Of a DNA stretch of 64,000 nucleotides, positions 17,607-27,066 are shown piece by piece (within the stretch, counting starts at the first letter, position 1; the number at the start of each line of letters is the position of its first letter). This DNA is from Pseudonocardia sulfidoxydans NBRC 16205 (GTDB lineage Bacteria; Actinomycetota; Actinomycetes; Mycobacteriales; Pseudonocardiaceae): contig NZ_BJVJ01000016.1 of the NCBI RefSeq assembly GCF_007989085.1, forward strand, positions 32,262 through 96,261, given 5' to 3'. The notes beneath the pieces were generated by a model that made no database searches, had not been told where the DNA came from, and saw only the letters and a program-made list of their open reading frames with translations. The position numbers and the translations under genes were made by a program.

Positions 17607-18554
17607 ATGGCTGAGGTCCTGGTCCTCGTCGACCACGTCGAGGGTGAGATCAAGAAGAGCACCTACGAGCTGCTGACGGCCGCGCGCGGCCTCGGCGAGC
17701 CGTCGGCGGTCGTCGTCGGCGCCGCGGGCACCGCGGGCAAGCTGGCCGACGGCCTCAAGGCCCACGGCGCGGCGAAGATCTACGTCGCCGAGACCGACTC
17801 CACCGACTTCCTCACCCCGCAGGTCGCGGTGCTCGCCTCCCTGGTCGAGTCCGCGAACCCGGCCGCGGTGCTGATCTCGGTGTCGGCCGACGGCAAGGAG
17901 ATCGCGGGCCGGCTCGCCGTCCGCACCGACTCCGCCCTGCTCGGCGACGCGGTCGGCGTCTCGCCCGACGGCGTGACCCACTCCGTGTTCGGCGGCGCCT
18001 ACATCGCCGAGGCCAAGGCCAACACCGACCACCCGGTCATCACGCTGCGCCCCGGCTCGATCGAGATCGAGCAGGCCGACGGCGCGGGCGCCGAGCAGTC
18101 GGTCGAGGTCCCGGCCTCGTCGGGCCGCTCGGCCACCGTCACCGCGCGCGAGCCGCTCGTCGGCGGCGACCGCCCGGAGCTCACCGAGGCTAGCGTCGTC
18201 GTCTCCGGCGGCCGTGGCGTCGGCTCGGCGGAGAACTTCGAGCTCGTCGAGAAGCTGGCCGACTCGCTCGGTGCCGCCGTCGGCGCCTCGCGCGCCGCGG
18301 TCGACTCCGGCTACTACCCGCACCAGTTCCAGGTCGGGCAGACCGGTAAGACCGTGTCGCCGCAGCTCTACATCGCCCTCGGCATCTCCGGCGCGATCCA
18401 GCACCGCGCCGGCATGCAGACGTCGAAGACGATCATCGCCGTCAACAAGGACGCCGAGGCGCCGATCTTCGAGATCGCCGACTACGGCGTCGTGGGCGAC
18501 CTGTTCAAGGTCGCACCGCAGCTGCAGGAGGAGATCGTCAAGCGCAAGTCCTGA
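17607..18554 (+). CDS. etfA: Electron transfer flavoprotein, alpha subunit
   Basis: 315-residue FAD-carrying ETF alpha subunit (FixB). The N-terminal ETF domain ([27 protein letters not shown]) is followed by the C-terminal FAD domain with [46 protein letters not shown] and [17 protein letters not shown], which bind the flavin. ATG 17607 has AGGAG at 6 bp. It forms a two-gene operon with etfB that ends at a strong hairpin 12 bp after the stop. It corresponds to Rv3028c. Confidence 0.97.
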   Translation: MAEVLVLVDHVEGEIKKSTYELLTAARGLGEPSAVVVGAAGTAGKLADGLKAHGAAKIYVAETDSTDFLTPQVAVLASLVESANPAAVLISVSADGKEIAGRLAVRTDSALLGDAVGVSPDGVTHSVFGGAYIAEAKANTDHPVITLRPGSIEIEQADGAGAEQSVEVPASSGRSATVTAREPLVGGDRPELTEASVVVSGGRGVGSAENFELVEKLADSLGAAVGASRAAVDSGYYPHQFQVGQTGKTVSPQLYIALGISGAIQHRAGMQTSKTIIAVNKDAEAPIFEIADYGVVGDLFKVAPQLQEEIVKRKS

Positions 18555-18565
18555 CGCTCGCCACG

Positions 18566-18598
18566 ACGACGCCCCCGGCCCTCGGTCGGGGGCGTCGT
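18566..18598 (+). terminator. Terminator after etfA
   Basis: 12-bp perfect stem ACGACGCCCCCG / CGGGGGCGTCGT (18566-18577 and 18587-18598) with a 9-bp loop, just after the etfA stop and without a T tract, as is usual in actinobacteria. Confidence 0.8.
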
Positions 18599-18684
18599 GC
18601 TGTCGGGGGAGTTCACCCGATCGCCAACCGACGGCCGCCGCGGAGCGGATCGTCCGTTCGCCTGCGACCCGTCCAATTCGGGGC

Positions 18685-19470
18685 GTGACCTCCTCGATCT
18701 CATCGCGGGTGCTGGGCACGACCCCCGAGACCCCGACCGGCCGCTACTCCCTGCTGCTGACCACCGACGCCGACGAGGTGCGCGCGGCCCAGAAGCTGCG
18801 CCACGACGTGTTCGCGGGAGAGCTCGGCGCGACCCTGCACAGTCCGGTCCCGGGCTGCGACGTCGACCGGTTCGACGAGTTCTGCGACCACCTCGTCGTC
18901 CGTGAGGACGCGACGGGCCGCCTCGTCGGCACCTACCGGATGCTGCCGCCCGCCCGCGCCCGCGGGGCCGGCGCGCTCTACGCCGACGGCGAGTTCGACC
19001 TGTCCGCGCTCGACGGGCTGCGTCCCGAGCTGGTCGAGACCGGCCGCTCCTGCGTGCACCCCGACCACCGTGACGGCGCCGTCGTCGGACTGGTGTGGGC
19101 CGGGATCGCCCGCTACATGCTGCTCACCGGCAACCGTTGGCTCATCGGCTGCGCGAGCGTCCCGCTGGGTTCCGGATCGGACGCCGAGGGTGCGCTCGCC
19201 GCGGGCGTCTGGGAGCGGGTCAAGGCCGAACACCTCGCCCCCGACCCCTACCGGGTGGCCCCGCGCAACCCGTGGCGCGCCGGTCCGGTCGCGCGCTCGG
19301 GCAGGGCCTGCATGCCGCCGCTGCTGCGCGGCTACCTGCGCCTCGGCGCCTGGATCGGGGGCGCGCCCGCGCACGACCCCGACTTCGACTGCGCCGACTT
19401 CGCCGTCCTGCTCGACATGCAGCGCCTCGACCAGCGCTACCTGCGCTACTTCCTGGGCGACGTCGCGTGA
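18685..19470 (+). CDS. GNAT-fold acyltransferase (OlsB/hemolysin-like)
   Basis: 261-residue acyltransferase of the PF13444-type GNAT group, which contains the ornithine N-acyltransferase OlsB. Recognisable segments are AAQKLRHDVFAGELGA (substrate-entry helix), DEFCDHLVVREDATGRLVGTYRMLPP, ETGRSCVHPDHRDGAVVGLVWAGIARYML and GCASVPLG. The GTG start at 18685 is the last in-frame start before similarity begins. The stop overlaps the next gene, a PlsC-like acyltransferase, as GTGA. An N-acyltransferase next to an O-acyltransferase is the olsB-olsA arrangement for ornithine lipids, but the mycobacterial counterparts Rv3027c/Rv3026c are not assigned, so the lipid product is inferred. Confidence 0.8.
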   Translation: MTSSISSRVLGTTPETPTGRYSLLLTTDADEVRAAQKLRHDVFAGELGATLHSPVPGCDVDRFDEFCDHLVVREDATGRLVGTYRMLPPARARGAGALYADGEFDLSALDGLRPELVETGRSCVHPDHRDGAVVGLVWAGIARYMLLTGNRWLIGCASVPLGSGSDAEGALAAGVWERVKAEHLAPDPYRVAPRNPWRAGPVARSGRACMPPLLRGYLRLGAWIGGAPAHDPDFDCADFAVLLDMQRLDQRYLRYFLGDVA

Positions 19471-20537
19471 GCGCCCCGGCCGTGCCGCCGACGGGCGCGC
19501 CGACCCGCGACCGTGATCGTCGGTCGCAGGACCTCGACGTCACCGACGGCGCGGGCGTCCCGGAACCGGTGATCGCCCCGCTGCGCGGCGGTGAACCCGG
19601 GCCGCGACCGCCTTTCGTCGAGCACCCGACCCACCCCGGGGTGCCGCGCGCCGCCGAGCGCGACGGCAGCCCGTGGCACCCGTACTCGCCGTGCGGGCAG
19701 GACTGTCTGCCGCCCGCGGCCCGGCCCGCGCGGCTGCGCTCCGCCCGCCGCGCCGCCGCGCTGCTCGCCGTCGTCGCCACCGCGGTGCTCGCCCTCCCGG
19801 TGGTCGCGCTGTTCGGCCGCCGCGCCACCGACGCCGCCACCTACCGCATCTTCCGCGCCGTCCTGCGCGCGGCCGGGATCCGGCTGCAGGTCAACGGCGG
19901 CAGCACCTTTGCCGATGGCGGCGGCGCGCTCGTCGTCGCCAACCACCTCTCGTGGATCGACGTCGTCGCCCTCGGTGCGGTCCAGCCCGTCCGGATGATC
20001 GCCAAGCGCGAGGTCGGCGACTGGCCCGTCGTGGGCGCGATCGCCGCCCGCACCGGGGCACTGTTCGTCGACCGGGCGGGGTTGCGCGCGCTGCCCGCCG
20101 TCGTCGACGAGACCGCCGACGCCCTGCGCGCCGGGGCCGTCGTCGGCGTCTTCCCCGAGGGCACCACCTGGTGCGGCTCGGCCGCGGGCCCGTTCCGCCG
20201 TGCGCCGTTCCAGGCCGCCGTCGACGCCGGAGCGGCCGTCCGGCCCGTCACCCTCGAGCTGCGGCTCGCCGACGGCAGGCCGACCACCGCGGCGTCGTTC
20301 GTCGGCGACGAGACCCTCGCCGGCTCGCTGCGCCGCGTCCTCGCCCTCGACGGCCTGGTCTGCGAACTGACCCTGCACCCGCTGCTGCGACCCGGCCCGG
20401 GGGACGACCGCCGGGTGCTGGCCGCCCGCGCCCGCCGCGTCGTCACCGGTGCGGTGGCGCGTCCCGTATCGTCCCCGGTGTCCGGATCGAGCGTGGCCGC
20501 GGTGCAGCCGACCCGCACGGAGGCAACCGCCGCGTGA
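19467..20537 (+). CDS. PlsC-family 1-acylglycerol-3-phosphate-type acyltransferase
   Basis: 356 residues. An approximately 90-residue polar, proline-rich N-terminus precedes one membrane helix ([20 protein letters not shown], about 95-115), then a PlsC domain with the [11 protein letters not shown] catalytic H-x4-D motif, [23 protein letters not shown] and FPEGTTW. The long N-terminal extension includes CGQDCLPP and is not part of the classic family. GTG 19467 overlaps the GNAT gene stop as GTGA, implying translational coupling and a shared lipid pathway, for instance OlsA after OlsB. Plain phosphatidic acid synthesis is the alternative. Confidence 0.85.
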   Translation: MSAPAVPPTGAPTRDRDRRSQDLDVTDGAGVPEPVIAPLRGGEPGPRPPFVEHPTHPGVPRAAERDGSPWHPYSPCGQDCLPPAARPARLRSARRAAALLAVVATAVLALPVVALFGRRATDAATYRIFRAVLRAAGIRLQVNGGSTFADGGGALVVANHLSWIDVVALGAVQPVRMIAKREVGDWPVVGAIAARTGALFVDRAGLRALPAVVDETADALRAGAVVGVFPEGTTWCGSAAGPFRRAPFQAAVDAGAAVRPVTLELRLADGRPTTAASFVGDETLAGSLRRVLALDGLVCELTLHPLLRPGPGDDRRVLAARARRVVTGAVARPVSSPVSGSSVAAVQPTRTEATAA

Positions 20538-20614
20538 CCCCGCCCCGCGGGAGGATGCGACGGACGGCGATTACCCTGGACGCCCTGACGACCGACAGGG
20601 ACGGGCAGGACTTC

Positions 20615-21907
20615 GTGACCTCCGTGACCGACGCGAACCGGACCGGCACCGCCGGCACCCACGCCGCTGCGGCGTACCTGGATCACGCGGCGACGACGCC
20701 GATGCTCCCCGCCGCCGTGGCAGCGATGGCCGAGGCCATGGCCTCGACCGGCAACGCCTCGGCGCTGCACTCCTCGGGCCGCCGCGCCCGCCGCCGCGTC
20801 GAGGAGGCCCGCGAGGCGATCGCGGCGTCCGTCGGCGCCCGGCCGTCCGAGGTCGTGCTCACCACCGGCGGCACCGAGAGCGACAACCTCGCCGTCAAGG
20901 GCCTGTACTGGTCCCGCAACGACGCCGACGCCCGCCGCACCCGCGTGCTCGTCTCGGCGGTGGAGCACCACGCCGTCGTCGACTCCGCGGAGTGGCTGGC
21001 CGCACATGAGGGCGCCCAGGTCGAACTGCTGGAGGTCGACCGGTACGGCCGCGTCCGGCCCGAGACGCTGCGGGCCGCGCTGGAACGTGATCCCGGGTCG
21101 GCCGCGCTGGTGTCGGTCATGTGGGCCAACAACGAGGTCGGCACGGTCAACCCCATCCGCGAGCTCGCCGCCGTCGCCCACGAGTTCGACGTCCCCTTCC
21201 ACACCGACGCCGTGCAGGCCGTCGGCGTCCTGCCGGTCGACTTCGGCGCCTCCGGCGTCGACGCGCTCACCCTCACCGGCCACAAGCTCGGCGGCCCCTA
21301 CGGCGCCGGCGTCCTGCTGCTCGGCCGCGAGGTCGCCGTCACGCCGCTGCTGCACGGCGGCGGTCAGGAACGCGACGTCCGCTCCGGCACCCTCGACACC
21401 CCGTCGGTCATCGGACTGGCCACCGCCGTCGAGATCGCGGTCGCCGACACCGCCCGCCGCGCCGCCACCATCGGCGCGCTGCGCGACGAGCTCGTCGCCC
21501 GCGTCACCGCCGCCGTCCCCGACGCCGTCCTCAACGGCGACCCCGGAACCGCGGAGATCGACGGCGGCCCGTCGCGGCTGCCCGGCAACGCGCACCTGTC
21601 GTTCCCCGGCTGCGAGGGCGACAGCCTGATCATGCTGCTCGACGCCCACGGCATCGAGTGCGCCACCGGTTCCGCGTGCACCGCGGGTGTCCCGCAGCCC
21701 AGCCACGTGCTGCTCGCCATGGGCGCCGATGCGGCCACCGCCCGCGCCTCCCTGCGCTTCTCGCTGGGCCACACCTCCACCGCACGCGACGTCGACGCCG
21801 TCGCCTCCGCGATCGGCCCCGTCGTCGAGCGGGCACGGCGCGCCGGGCAGAACGCCGCTGTCCACCGCCGCCCCGGGGCGTCCGACCGGGAGGCCGTCGC
21901 GCGATGA
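20615..21907 (+). CDS. iscS: Cysteine desulfurase
   Basis: PLP enzyme of the NifS/IscS family that mobilises sulfur from cysteine, here most likely for tRNA 2-thiolation because mnmA follows with an ATGA overlap. Motifs: [12 protein letters not shown] near the N-terminus, [50 protein letters not shown] with the PLP-binding Lys, and [22 protein letters not shown] with the catalytic Cys loop. The start is uncertain: GTG 20615 (430 residues) has AGGA 4 bp upstream, and GTG 20624 is an alternative. It corresponds to Rv3025c. Confidence 0.95.
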   Translation: MTSVTDANRTGTAGTHAAAAYLDHAATTPMLPAAVAAMAEAMASTGNASALHSSGRRARRRVEEAREAIAASVGARPSEVVLTTGGTESDNLAVKGLYWSRNDADARRTRVLVSAVEHHAVVDSAEWLAAHEGAQVELLEVDRYGRVRPETLRAALERDPGSAALVSVMWANNEVGTVNPIRELAAVAHEFDVPFHTDAVQAVGVLPVDFGASGVDALTLTGHKLGGPYGAGVLLLGREVAVTPLLHGGGQERDVRSGTLDTPSVIGLATAVEIAVADTARRAATIGALRDELVARVTAAVPDAVLNGDPGTAEIDGGPSRLPGNAHLSFPGCEGDSLIMLLDAHGIECATGSACTAGVPQPSHVLLAMGADAATARASLRFSLGHTSTARDVDAVASAIGPVVERARRAGQNAAVHRRPGASDREAVAR

Positions 21908-22983
21908 GGGTCCTCGCGGCGATGAGCGGCGGCGTCGACTCGGCCGTCGCGGCCGCGCGTGCCGTCGAGGCGGGCCACGCCGTCGTCGGGGTGCACCTCG
22001 CGCTGTCCGAGACGCCCGACGCGCTGCGCTCGGGCTCGCGGGGTTGCTGCTCGCGCGAGGACGCCGACGACGCCCGCCGCGCCTGCGACGTCCTCGACAT
22101 CCCGTTCTACGTGTGGGACTTCGCCGCGCCCTTCTCCGCCGAGGTCGTCGACGACTTCGTCGCCGCCTACGCCGAGGGTCGCACCCCCAACCCGTGCGTG
22201 CGCTGCAACGAGCGCATCAAGTTCGCCGCGCTGCTCGACAAGGCCCTCGCCCTCGGCTTCGACGCCGTGTGCACCGGTCACTACGCGCGCCTGCACGACG
22301 GCGTGCTGCGCCGGGCCGTCGACGACGGCAAGGACCAGTCCTACGTCCTCGCCGTCCTCACCCCGTTCCAGCTCGCCCACGCGTTGTTCCCGATCGGCGA
22401 CACCCCCAAGGCGCAGGTGAGGGCCGAGGCCGCCGAGCGTGGGCTGCGCGTCGCCGACAAGCCCGACAGCCACGACATCTGCTTCATCCCCTCCGGCGAC
22501 ACCCGCGCCTTCCTCGCCGACCGCATCGGCGCCCGGCCCGGCCCGATCGTCGACGCCGCGAGCGGTGAGGTCCTCGGCGGCCACGACGGCGTGCACGGCT
22601 TCACCGTCGGCCAGCGCAAGGGCATCGGCGTCGACCGCCCCGCCGCCGACGGCCGCCCCCGCTACGTCCTCGGCATCGAGCCCGTCACCGCCACCGTGAC
22701 CGTGGGGCCCGCCGAGGCGCTCGACGTGCGCGAGATCGATGCGGAGGAGCCGGTGTGGGGCAGCGGTTCCGCACCCGACGGGCCCACCGGGTGTGTCGTG
22801 CAGGTCCGCGCCCACGGCGGTCTGGCCCCGGCGACGGCGTGGCCGACCGCCGACGGTGGGTTGCGCGTCGAGCTGGGGGAGGCGCTGCGTGGCGTGGCCC
22901 CGGGGCAGTCGGTGGCGTTCTACCGCCCCGACCCGGACGGCGACGTCGTCCTCGGCAGCGCCACCATCGCCGCCGCGCGCTGA
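21904..22983 (+). CDS. mnmA: tRNA-specific 2-thiouridylase MnmA
   Basis: 359-residue ATP-dependent enzyme that thiolates U34 of tRNA-Glu, -Gln and -Lys (EC 2.8.1.13). The N-terminal PP-loop is [16 protein letters not shown], the first catalytic Cys is in [24 protein letters not shown] holds the second Cys, and GQRKGIGV lies in the tRNA-binding C-terminal part. ATG 21904 overlaps the cysteine desulfurase stop, so the sulfur donor and acceptor enzymes are co-translated. The two tRNAs at 62029-62215 in this window belong to acceptor families of this enzyme, although both have C34. Confidence 0.97.
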   Translation: MRVLAAMSGGVDSAVAAARAVEAGHAVVGVHLALSETPDALRSGSRGCCSREDADDARRACDVLDIPFYVWDFAAPFSAEVVDDFVAAYAEGRTPNPCVRCNERIKFAALLDKALALGFDAVCTGHYARLHDGVLRRAVDDGKDQSYVLAVLTPFQLAHALFPIGDTPKAQVRAEAAERGLRVADKPDSHDICFIPSGDTRAFLADRIGARPGPIVDAASGEVLGGHDGVHGFTVGQRKGIGVDRPAADGRPRYVLGIEPVTATVTVGPAEALDVREIDAEEPVWGSGSAPDGPTGCVVQVRAHGGLAPATAWPTADGGLRVELGEALRGVAPGQSVAFYRPDPDGDVVLGSATIAAAR

Positions 22984-23000
22984 CCCGCTGCGGAACTCCC

Positions 23001-23061
23001 GCCGAGTTCGACACCACGCTGGTGCGGAGCCCGGTTGCGCCAGTCTCCTGTCGAACTCGGC
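23001..23061. repeat. Family E palindrome, possible terminator after mnmA
   Basis: Perfect 13-bp arms GCCGAGTTCGACA (23001-23013) and TGTCGAACTCGGC (23049-23061), 35-bp spacer, followed by AAAA. It begins 17 bp after the mnmA stop. A related arm, GCCGAGTTCGAC, occurs in the gene-free region at about 62289. Confidence 0.75.
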
Positions 23062-23136
23062 AAAAGGTCGTCACTCGGACGAGTGGCGCGAACCGTCTGA
23101 AAGGGACATGCTGCGCTCCGGTTCTGGAGGTGGCGT

Positions 23137-23967
23137 GTGTCCGACCCTGCTTCGACCACGGCGTCGACGACGGTCGACTCCGCCGCCGACACGGCGGAGG
23201 ACGTCGTCGAGTCCCGGCCCGTGCGCATCCTCGGGCGCATCGGGCTCGTCGCCTACGGGGCGGTGAACCTGGTCATCGCGTCGCTGGCCGCGCAGGTCGC
23301 GTTCGGTGACGCCGAGCGCGCCGACAAGACCGGGGCGCTGGCGACGGTCGCGGAGACCGGCGTGGGTCGGGTCGCGCTGTGGCTGGCGGTCGTCGGTCTG
23401 GCGGCGCTGGTGCTGTGGACGCTCGCCGAGGTGGTGTTCGGCCATCGCCGGCTGCCCACGAAGCGCCGGGTGCTGCGCAGCGCGATCGACCTCGTCGAGG
23501 CGGGCATCTTCGCGACGCTCGCCGTGTCGGCCGCGAAGATCGCGTCGGGCGGGTCGTCGCAGGGCTCGGTGCTGACGACGGTCCTGCGGTGGCCCGGCGG
23601 GCAGTGGCTGGTCGGCGCGGCCGGCGTCGGGGTCGCGGTGCTGGCCGGGTTCGCGGTGTGGCGCGGGCTGCGGGGCGGGTTCCGTCGCGACCTGGACCTG
23701 TCGCGCTGCGGCCCGCGCCTCGGCCGGCTCGGGGTGCTCGCCGGACACATCGGCTGGGTCGCGCTCGGGTGCGCGTACCTGACCGCGGGCGTGCTCACCG
23801 TGCGGGCGGCGGTGCGGTTCGACCCGGCGCAGCCCGTCGGGCTCGACGCCGGCGTCAGGACGCTCGGCGCCCAGCCCTACGGCCCGGCGCTGCTGCTGGT
23901 GCTGGCGGCGGGCCTCGCCGTGTTCGGCCTCTACTGCCTGTTCGACGCCCGCTGCCGCAAGAAGTGA
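23137..23967 (+). CDS. DUF1206 family membrane protein
   Basis: 276-residue integral membrane protein with about six hydrophobic segments arranged as three repeated two-helix units, the DUF1206 pattern: each unit begins with a G-R-I-G-L-V-A-Y-G-A-V-N-like motif (about residue 35), a related RSAIDLVEAGIFATLAVSA unit in the middle, and LGVLAGHIGWVALGCAYLTAGV. The first 30 residues are polar and Thr/Ser/Ala-rich. GTG 23137 follows GGAGG at 6 bp. The function of the family is unknown. It stands alone between family E palindrome and the convergent DUF1330 gene. Confidence 0.85.
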   Translation: MSDPASTTASTTVDSAADTAEDVVESRPVRILGRIGLVAYGAVNLVIASLAAQVAFGDAERADKTGALATVAETGVGRVALWLAVVGLAALVLWTLAEVVFGHRRLPTKRRVLRSAIDLVEAGIFATLAVSAAKIASGGSSQGSVLTTVLRWPGGQWLVGAAGVGVAVLAGFAVWRGLRGGFRRDLDLSRCGPRLGRLGVLAGHIGWVALGCAYLTAGVLTVRAAVRFDPAQPVGLDAGVRTLGAQPYGPALLLVLAAGLAVFGLYCLFDARCRKK

Positions 23968-23970
23968 CCG

Positions 23971-24264
23971 CTACTCCGGGCCCTCCACGATCCGGAAGTC
24001 GCGCTCGGCGACGCCGTCGAGGATGCGCACGGCCGCCTGGTAGGCGTCGCTCTCGTAGGCCGCGACGGCCGCGTCGTAGCTCGGGAACTCGACGACGACG
24101 GTGCGCTCGGCCGCGCCGTGCTCCCGCCCGGTGGCCTTCCCGCCGCGCACGACGAAACGGCCTCCTTCGGCGAGGACGACCGGCCCCGCCTGGGCGCCGT
24201 ACTTCGCGAGCGCGTCCGGGTCGGAGACCCACCGATATGCGACGACCCAGTATCCCTTTGCCAT
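23971..24264 (-). CDS. DUF1330 domain protein
   Basis: 97-residue ferredoxin-like alpha/beta protein of the DUF1330 family: AKGYWVVAYRWVSDPDALAKYGAQAGPVV, then GGRFVVRGGKATGRE and the V-V-V-E-F-P-S-Y-D-A-A-V-A-A-Y-x-S-x-x-Y-Q hallmark. Such proteins are dimeric and of unknown function. ATG 24264 is the start where similarity begins; longer frames cross the operator dyad. It is divergent from the acyl-CoA ligase gene, with 115 bp and a 10-bp-arm dyad in between, and may share its regulator. Confidence 0.85.
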   Translation of the reverse strand: MAKGYWVVAYRWVSDPDALAKYGAQAGPVVLAEGGRFVVRGGKATGREHGAAERTVVVEFPSYDAAVAAYESDAYQAAVRILDGVAERDFRIVEGPE

Positions 24265-24292
24265 CCGGTGATCGTAGGCGGACGAGTCGTCG

Positions 24293-24324
24293 ACAGAAGT
24301 TCTGCTCATGCCTTGAACTTCTGT
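24293..24324. promoter_or_regulatory. Candidate operator dyad between DUF1330 gene and the fatty-acid operon
   Basis: Perfect inverted repeat ACAGAAGTTC (24293-24302) and GAACTTCTGT (24315-24324), 12-bp spacer, in a divergent gap and unusually AT-rich for this genome. It is a likely binding site for the TetR regulator encoded last in the operon (28256-28825), though the spacing is longer than that of typical TetR sites. Confidence 0.55.
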
Positions 24325-24379
24325 GTGACCGGCGCCATGCTCGAACGGACCGACACCGGCGTCGGCGAGGAGGTCCACC

Positions 24380-25927
24380 GTGTACGTGGCCGACATGATG
24401 CGGCAGTCCGTCGCGTTCCACCGCGACCGCACCGCGCTGATCGACGAGCACCGCACGCTCACCTACGGCGAGGCCTGGGAGCGCGGCGTCCGGCTCGCCA
24501 ACGCCCTGATCGCGCTGGGCGTGCAGCCCGGCGACAGGGTCGCGGGCCTGGAGGACAACAACCTCGGCGCCGCCGACCTGTTCATCGCCGCCGCGATCGC
24601 CGGCGCCGTCCGGGTACCGCTCTACGCGCGCAACTCACCCGAGGCGCACGCGCACATGATCGGCCAGACCGGCGCCGTCGTGCTCCTGACCGACGCCGCC
24701 TACGCCGACAGCGTCAAGGGCCTCGACGCGTCGGTGGAGTGCCTGCGCCACATCGTCGTGCGCGACGCGTCGTACGAGGACCGGCTCGCGTCGCAGTCGG
24801 CCGACGACCCGCACGTCGTCGTCGGTGACGACGACTGGTACGTCATCCGCCACTCCGCGGGCACCACGGGCCGGCCCAAGGGCGTCGGCTACACCCAGCA
24901 CGACTGGCTCGTGAACTGCCGCAACTGGTACTGCCGGCTCCCGCTGCTGCAGCTCGACAGCGTCGTCGGGCACGCGGGACCGATCTCGCACGCCTCGGGC
25001 TACCTGTTCCTGCCGGCGTGGCTGCACGGCAGCACCAACCTGCTCTTCGGCGCCTTCGACGCGCTCAAGGTGCTCGACATGGTGGAACGGCACGCCGTCA
25101 CGCACATGTTCGCGCCGCCGTCGATGGTGCAGATGCTCACCGCCGAACCGTCTGCTGCGCAACGGGACTGGTCGAAGCTGCAGTGCGTGCTCGTCGGCGG
25201 CGCCCCGATCACCGACGCCACCGCGCAGGCCGGTCGGCGCGTGTTCGGCGAGGTCATGCACCAGGTGTTCGGCCAGACCGAGGCGGTGCCGCTCACCGAG
25301 ATGACCCCGGCCGAGTGGTTCTCCGACGTCCCCGGCTCGACGCCGCTGCGTGCCGCCGGACGGGTACTCCCCTTCGTGCGCATCGAGATCCGCGACGCCG
25401 ACGGCGAGACCGTCCTGCCGCTGGGGTCGGAGGGCGAGATCTACGCGCAGTGCGAGGGGCAGATGCGCGAGTTCTGGGACGACCCCGGCCACGTCCACAC
25501 CCGCACCCGGCTCGTCGACGGCTGGATCCGCACCGGCGACATCGGCCGCCTCGACACCAACGGCTACCTCTACGTGCTCGACCGCGCCGACGACATGATC
25601 GTCTCCGGTGGGTTCAACATCTGGCCCGCCGAGCTGGAGAGCGCGATCAACGACCATCCCGACGTCGTCGAGGTCGCCGTGTTCGGTGTGCCGCACGAGA
25701 AGTGGGGCGAGACGCCGATGGCGGTGTGCGTCGTCGCGCCGGGCGCGTCGCTGCAACCCGACGACGTGATCGAGCTCGTGAGGCAGCGCCTCGGCTCCTA
25801 CAAGAAGCCCGGCCGCGTCGAGGTCACGACCGAGCCGCTGCCCAAGAGCCCCGTCGGGAAGGTGCAGCGCAAGGTGCTGCGCGAGCCGCACTGGGCCGGC
25901 CACGACCGGCGGGTGCACGGCGCATGA
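24380..25927 (+). CDS. Acyl-CoA synthetase (AMP-forming)
   Basis: 515-residue ANL-superfamily ligase that activates a carboxylic acid as acyl-AMP and then acyl-CoA. Motifs: HSAGTTGRPKGVGYTQHD (P-loop, about residues 157-175), MHQVFGQTEAVPLTEM (A5), DGWIRTGDIGRLDTNGYLYVLDRADDMIVSGGFNIWPAELE (A7-A8) and LPKSPVGKVQRKVLRE with the catalytic Lys near the C-terminus. GTG 24380 follows AGGAGG at 6 bp. It is the first gene of a tightly overlapping operon with a thiolase, acyl-CoA dehydrogenase and TetR regulator, so the substrate enters a beta-oxidation-like route. The identity of the acid is unknown. Confidence 0.9.
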   Translation: MYVADMMRQSVAFHRDRTALIDEHRTLTYGEAWERGVRLANALIALGVQPGDRVAGLEDNNLGAADLFIAAAIAGAVRVPLYARNSPEAHAHMIGQTGAVVLLTDAAYADSVKGLDASVECLRHIVVRDASYEDRLASQSADDPHVVVGDDDWYVIRHSAGTTGRPKGVGYTQHDWLVNCRNWYCRLPLLQLDSVVGHAGPISHASGYLFLPAWLHGSTNLLFGAFDALKVLDMVERHAVTHMFAPPSMVQMLTAEPSAAQRDWSKLQCVLVGGAPITDATAQAGRRVFGEVMHQVFGQTEAVPLTEMTPAEWFSDVPGSTPLRAAGRVLPFVRIEIRDADGETVLPLGSEGEIYAQCEGQMREFWDDPGHVHTRTRLVDGWIRTGDIGRLDTNGYLYVLDRADDMIVSGGFNIWPAELESAINDHPDVVEVAVFGVPHEKWGETPMAVCVVAPGASLQPDDVIELVRQRLGSYKKPGRVEVTTEPLPKSPVGKVQRKVLREPHWAGHDRRVHGA

Positions 25928-27066
25928 CCGCTGTCTCGGTCCAGGGCTCGGGCATGACGCGGTTCGGCCGCCACCCCGACCGCACCCCGCGCGACCTCGT
26001 CGAGGAAGCCGTCGCCGCCGCCCTCGACGACGCCGGCCTCGAACCCCGGGACGTCGACGCGGTCGTCGTCGGCAACGCGGTCGACGGGCTGATGACCGGC
26101 CAGGAGTCCGTCCGCGGACAGGTCGTGTTGCGCGGCACCGGGATCCGCGGGGTGCCCGTCGTCAACACGGAGAACGCGTGCGCCTCCGGGGCGGTGGCCG
26201 CGCATCTCGGGTGGCAGTCGATCGTCGCCGGGCTGTACCGGCGGGTGCTCGTCGTCGGCTACGAGAAGCTCGTGCACCCCGACCGCGAGAAGGCCTTCCG
26301 CGCCTTCGACGCCTCGATGGACCTCGCCGAGATGCACGCCCTGCACCCCTCGCCGCCCGCGGATCGCACGATCTTCATGGACCACTACGCCGACCGTTCC
26401 GATCTCGACGAGGACGTGCTCGCCGAGATCGCGGCCAAGAACCACACGCACGGCGCGCTGAACCCCTTGGCGCAGCACCGGACCCCGCTCGGCGCGGCCG
26501 ACGTGCTGGCGTCGCGGCCGATCGTCGGGCCGCTGCGGCTGCGGATGTGCGCGCCGATGGGGGACGGGGCAGCGGCTGTGGTGCTGTCCTCCACCCCGGG
26601 GCCCGTCCACATCGACGCGTCGGTCATGACCAGCGGCCGCGGCGACGACGCCTCCATGCCGACGGCGGTCTCGCGTGCGGCGGCGTCCGCCTACGAGCGG
26701 GCCGGGCTCGGACCCGACGACCTCGATCTCGTCGAGCTGCACGACGCCACCGCCGTCGGCGAGCTGGAGCTGTACGCGCAGCTGCAGCTGTGCGACCCGG
26801 GCAGCGAAGACGCGCTGGTGAAGGGTGGGACGACCCGGCTCGGCGGCGCGCGGCCCGTCAACACCAGCGGCGGGCTGCTCGCGCGCGGGCACCCGATCGG
26901 CGCGACGGGCGTCGCACAGCTGGTCGAGCTGCACACCCAGCTCACCGGCCGCGCCGGGGCCCGGCAGGTCGACGGCGCCCGGATCGCGATGGCACAGAAC
27001 CTCGGCGGGATCGTCGGGACGGACGTGGCGTGTGCCGTCGTCCATGTACTGGGGGGACCTTCATGA
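25924..27066 (+). CDS. Thiolase family protein
   Basis: 380-residue thiolase-fold enzyme. The active-site Cys is in VNTENACASGAVAAH (Cys86) and the C-terminal His in LLARGHPIGATGVAQ (His323); the second cysteine region is replaced by MAQNLGGIVGTDVACAVVHVLGG. The middle motif HDATAVGELELYAQLQL replaces the H-E/D-A-F seen in classic thiolases and resembles the SCP-x/lipid-transfer thiolase branch used in steroid or branched-chain degradation. ATG 25924 overlaps the ligase stop. It probably cleaves a beta-ketoacyl-CoA or an aldol-type intermediate of the pathway started by the ligase. Confidence 0.88.
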   Translation: MTAVSVQGSGMTRFGRHPDRTPRDLVEEAVAAALDDAGLEPRDVDAVVVGNAVDGLMTGQESVRGQVVLRGTGIRGVPVVNTENACASGAVAAHLGWQSIVAGLYRRVLVVGYEKLVHPDREKAFRAFDASMDLAEMHALHPSPPADRTIFMDHYADRSDLDEDVLAEIAAKNHTHGALNPLAQHRTPLGAADVLASRPIVGPLRLRMCAPMGDGAAAVVLSSTPGPVHIDASVMTSGRGDDASMPTAVSRAAASAYERAGLGPDDLDLVELHDATAVGELELYAQLQLCDPGSEDALVKGGTTRLGGARPVNTSGGLLARGHPIGATGVAQLVELHTQLTGRAGARQVDGARIAMAQNLGGIVGTDVACAVVHVLGGPS

